Below are positions 44,669-44,714 of a DNA stretch of 44,714 nucleotides, one piece after another. The notes beneath the pieces were generated by a model. It worked only from the letters and a program-made list of their open reading frames with translations. It was not told the origin of the DNA and did not search any database. A program made the translations under genes and the position numbers. Origin of the DNA: Pelagibacterales bacterium SAG-MED11. GTDB lineage: Bacteria > Pseudomonadota > Alphaproteobacteria > Pelagibacterales > Pelagibacteraceae. Where the stretch lies: assembly GCA_014654265.1 (NCBI GenBank), contig JACWDI010000006.1, forward strand, positions 1 to 44,714. The letters are read 5' to 3'. The first letter of the stretch is position 1, and each line of letters starts with the position of its first letter.

Positions 44669-44714
44669 TTATAGTTTATATATTTATACATGAAAGTTGG
44701 GATTATAGGAAGTG
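44664..44714 (+). repeat. Inverted repeat, right copy, to the window edge
   Basis: 51 bases, the exact reverse complement of 43527-43577. They comprise the first two codons-worth of DUF2093 start region, the 21 bp spacer, and the start of a second purD reading rightward. The repeat is cut off by the window end. Confidence 0.95.
44690..44714 (+). CDS. purD: Second purD start, cut by the window edge
   Basis: ATG at 44690 followed by codons for MKVGIIGS, identical at every base to the start of the purD on the minus strand (43551). Only eight codons are visible, so it may be a real second copy, a truncated remnant, or the start of a duplicated assembly end. Confidence 0.5.

Overview
The window reads as a stretch of chromosome from a small-genome marine alphaproteobacterium of the SAR11/Pelagibacterales type. 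This is an inference from composition and gene content, not from a marker gene. The DNA is very A+T rich, proteins are rich in Lys, Asn and Ile, spacers are mostly 0 to 50 bp, and neighbouring genes often overlap by 4 to 25 bp. The genes are housekeeping genes of alphaproteobacterial kind: ChvI/ChvG, AhcY, TsaE with AmgK/MurU, LspA with a BamF-like lipoprotein, DUF2093 and DUF1330. I see no rRNA, tRNA, CRISPR array, insertion sequence, prophage or integrase, and no gene-free stretch above 300 bp.

Layout. 1-219 is the end of polA. 272-2518 encodes a ChvI/ChvG two-component system in which both reading frames are broken by one missing base in 7-A runs. 2564-5927 is ahcY, tsaE, an AmgK-like kinase and a MurU-like nucleotidyltransferase. 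5905-7642 holds gpmA, a VanZ-like membrane protein and a lysozyme-fold lipoprotein. 7632-12899 (minus) holds an RND pump with its adaptor, a sulfurtransferase and msrA. 12935-16637 holds a DMT permease, an AlkA-like glycosylase, DUF1330, and a phosphoribosyltransferase facing a purine permease across a shared terminator. 16765-20252 holds a small lipoprotein, Hsp20 behind a heat-shock type promoter and a possible RNA thermometer, oligopeptidase B and a membrane J-protein. 20249-25212 holds a family 9 glycosyltransferase, a DapA-like aldolase, a cyclopropane synthase-like methyltransferase, a Lys-rich coiled-coil protein, a small membrane protein and a DCC-family protein. 25306-30384 holds TldD/TldE, an FAD oxidoreductase, a secreted DUF6134-like protein and a YczE-like membrane protein. 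30381-35185 holds typA, a 38-residue basic ORF, an FkbM methyltransferase and groES-groEL. 35309-41734 is a tightly packed plus-strand run: HAD hydrolase, ribF, ileS, lspA, BamF-like lipoprotein, pgi. 41726-44668 holds rsmD, purD, an LpxL-type acyltransferase and DUF2093.

The last 51 bases (44664-44714) are an exact inverted copy of the purD start region at 43527-43577. The window therefore ends by starting to read purD again in the opposite direction. This is either a real inverted duplication or a fold-back chimera at a contig end, and it makes the gene order after 43577 uncertain.

I did not find a clearly new multi-gene system. The signals most worth a second look are the paired frameshifts in chvI and chvG, the ROSE-like 5' leader of hsp20, the terminal inverted repeat, and several unrecognised small or low-complexity genes.
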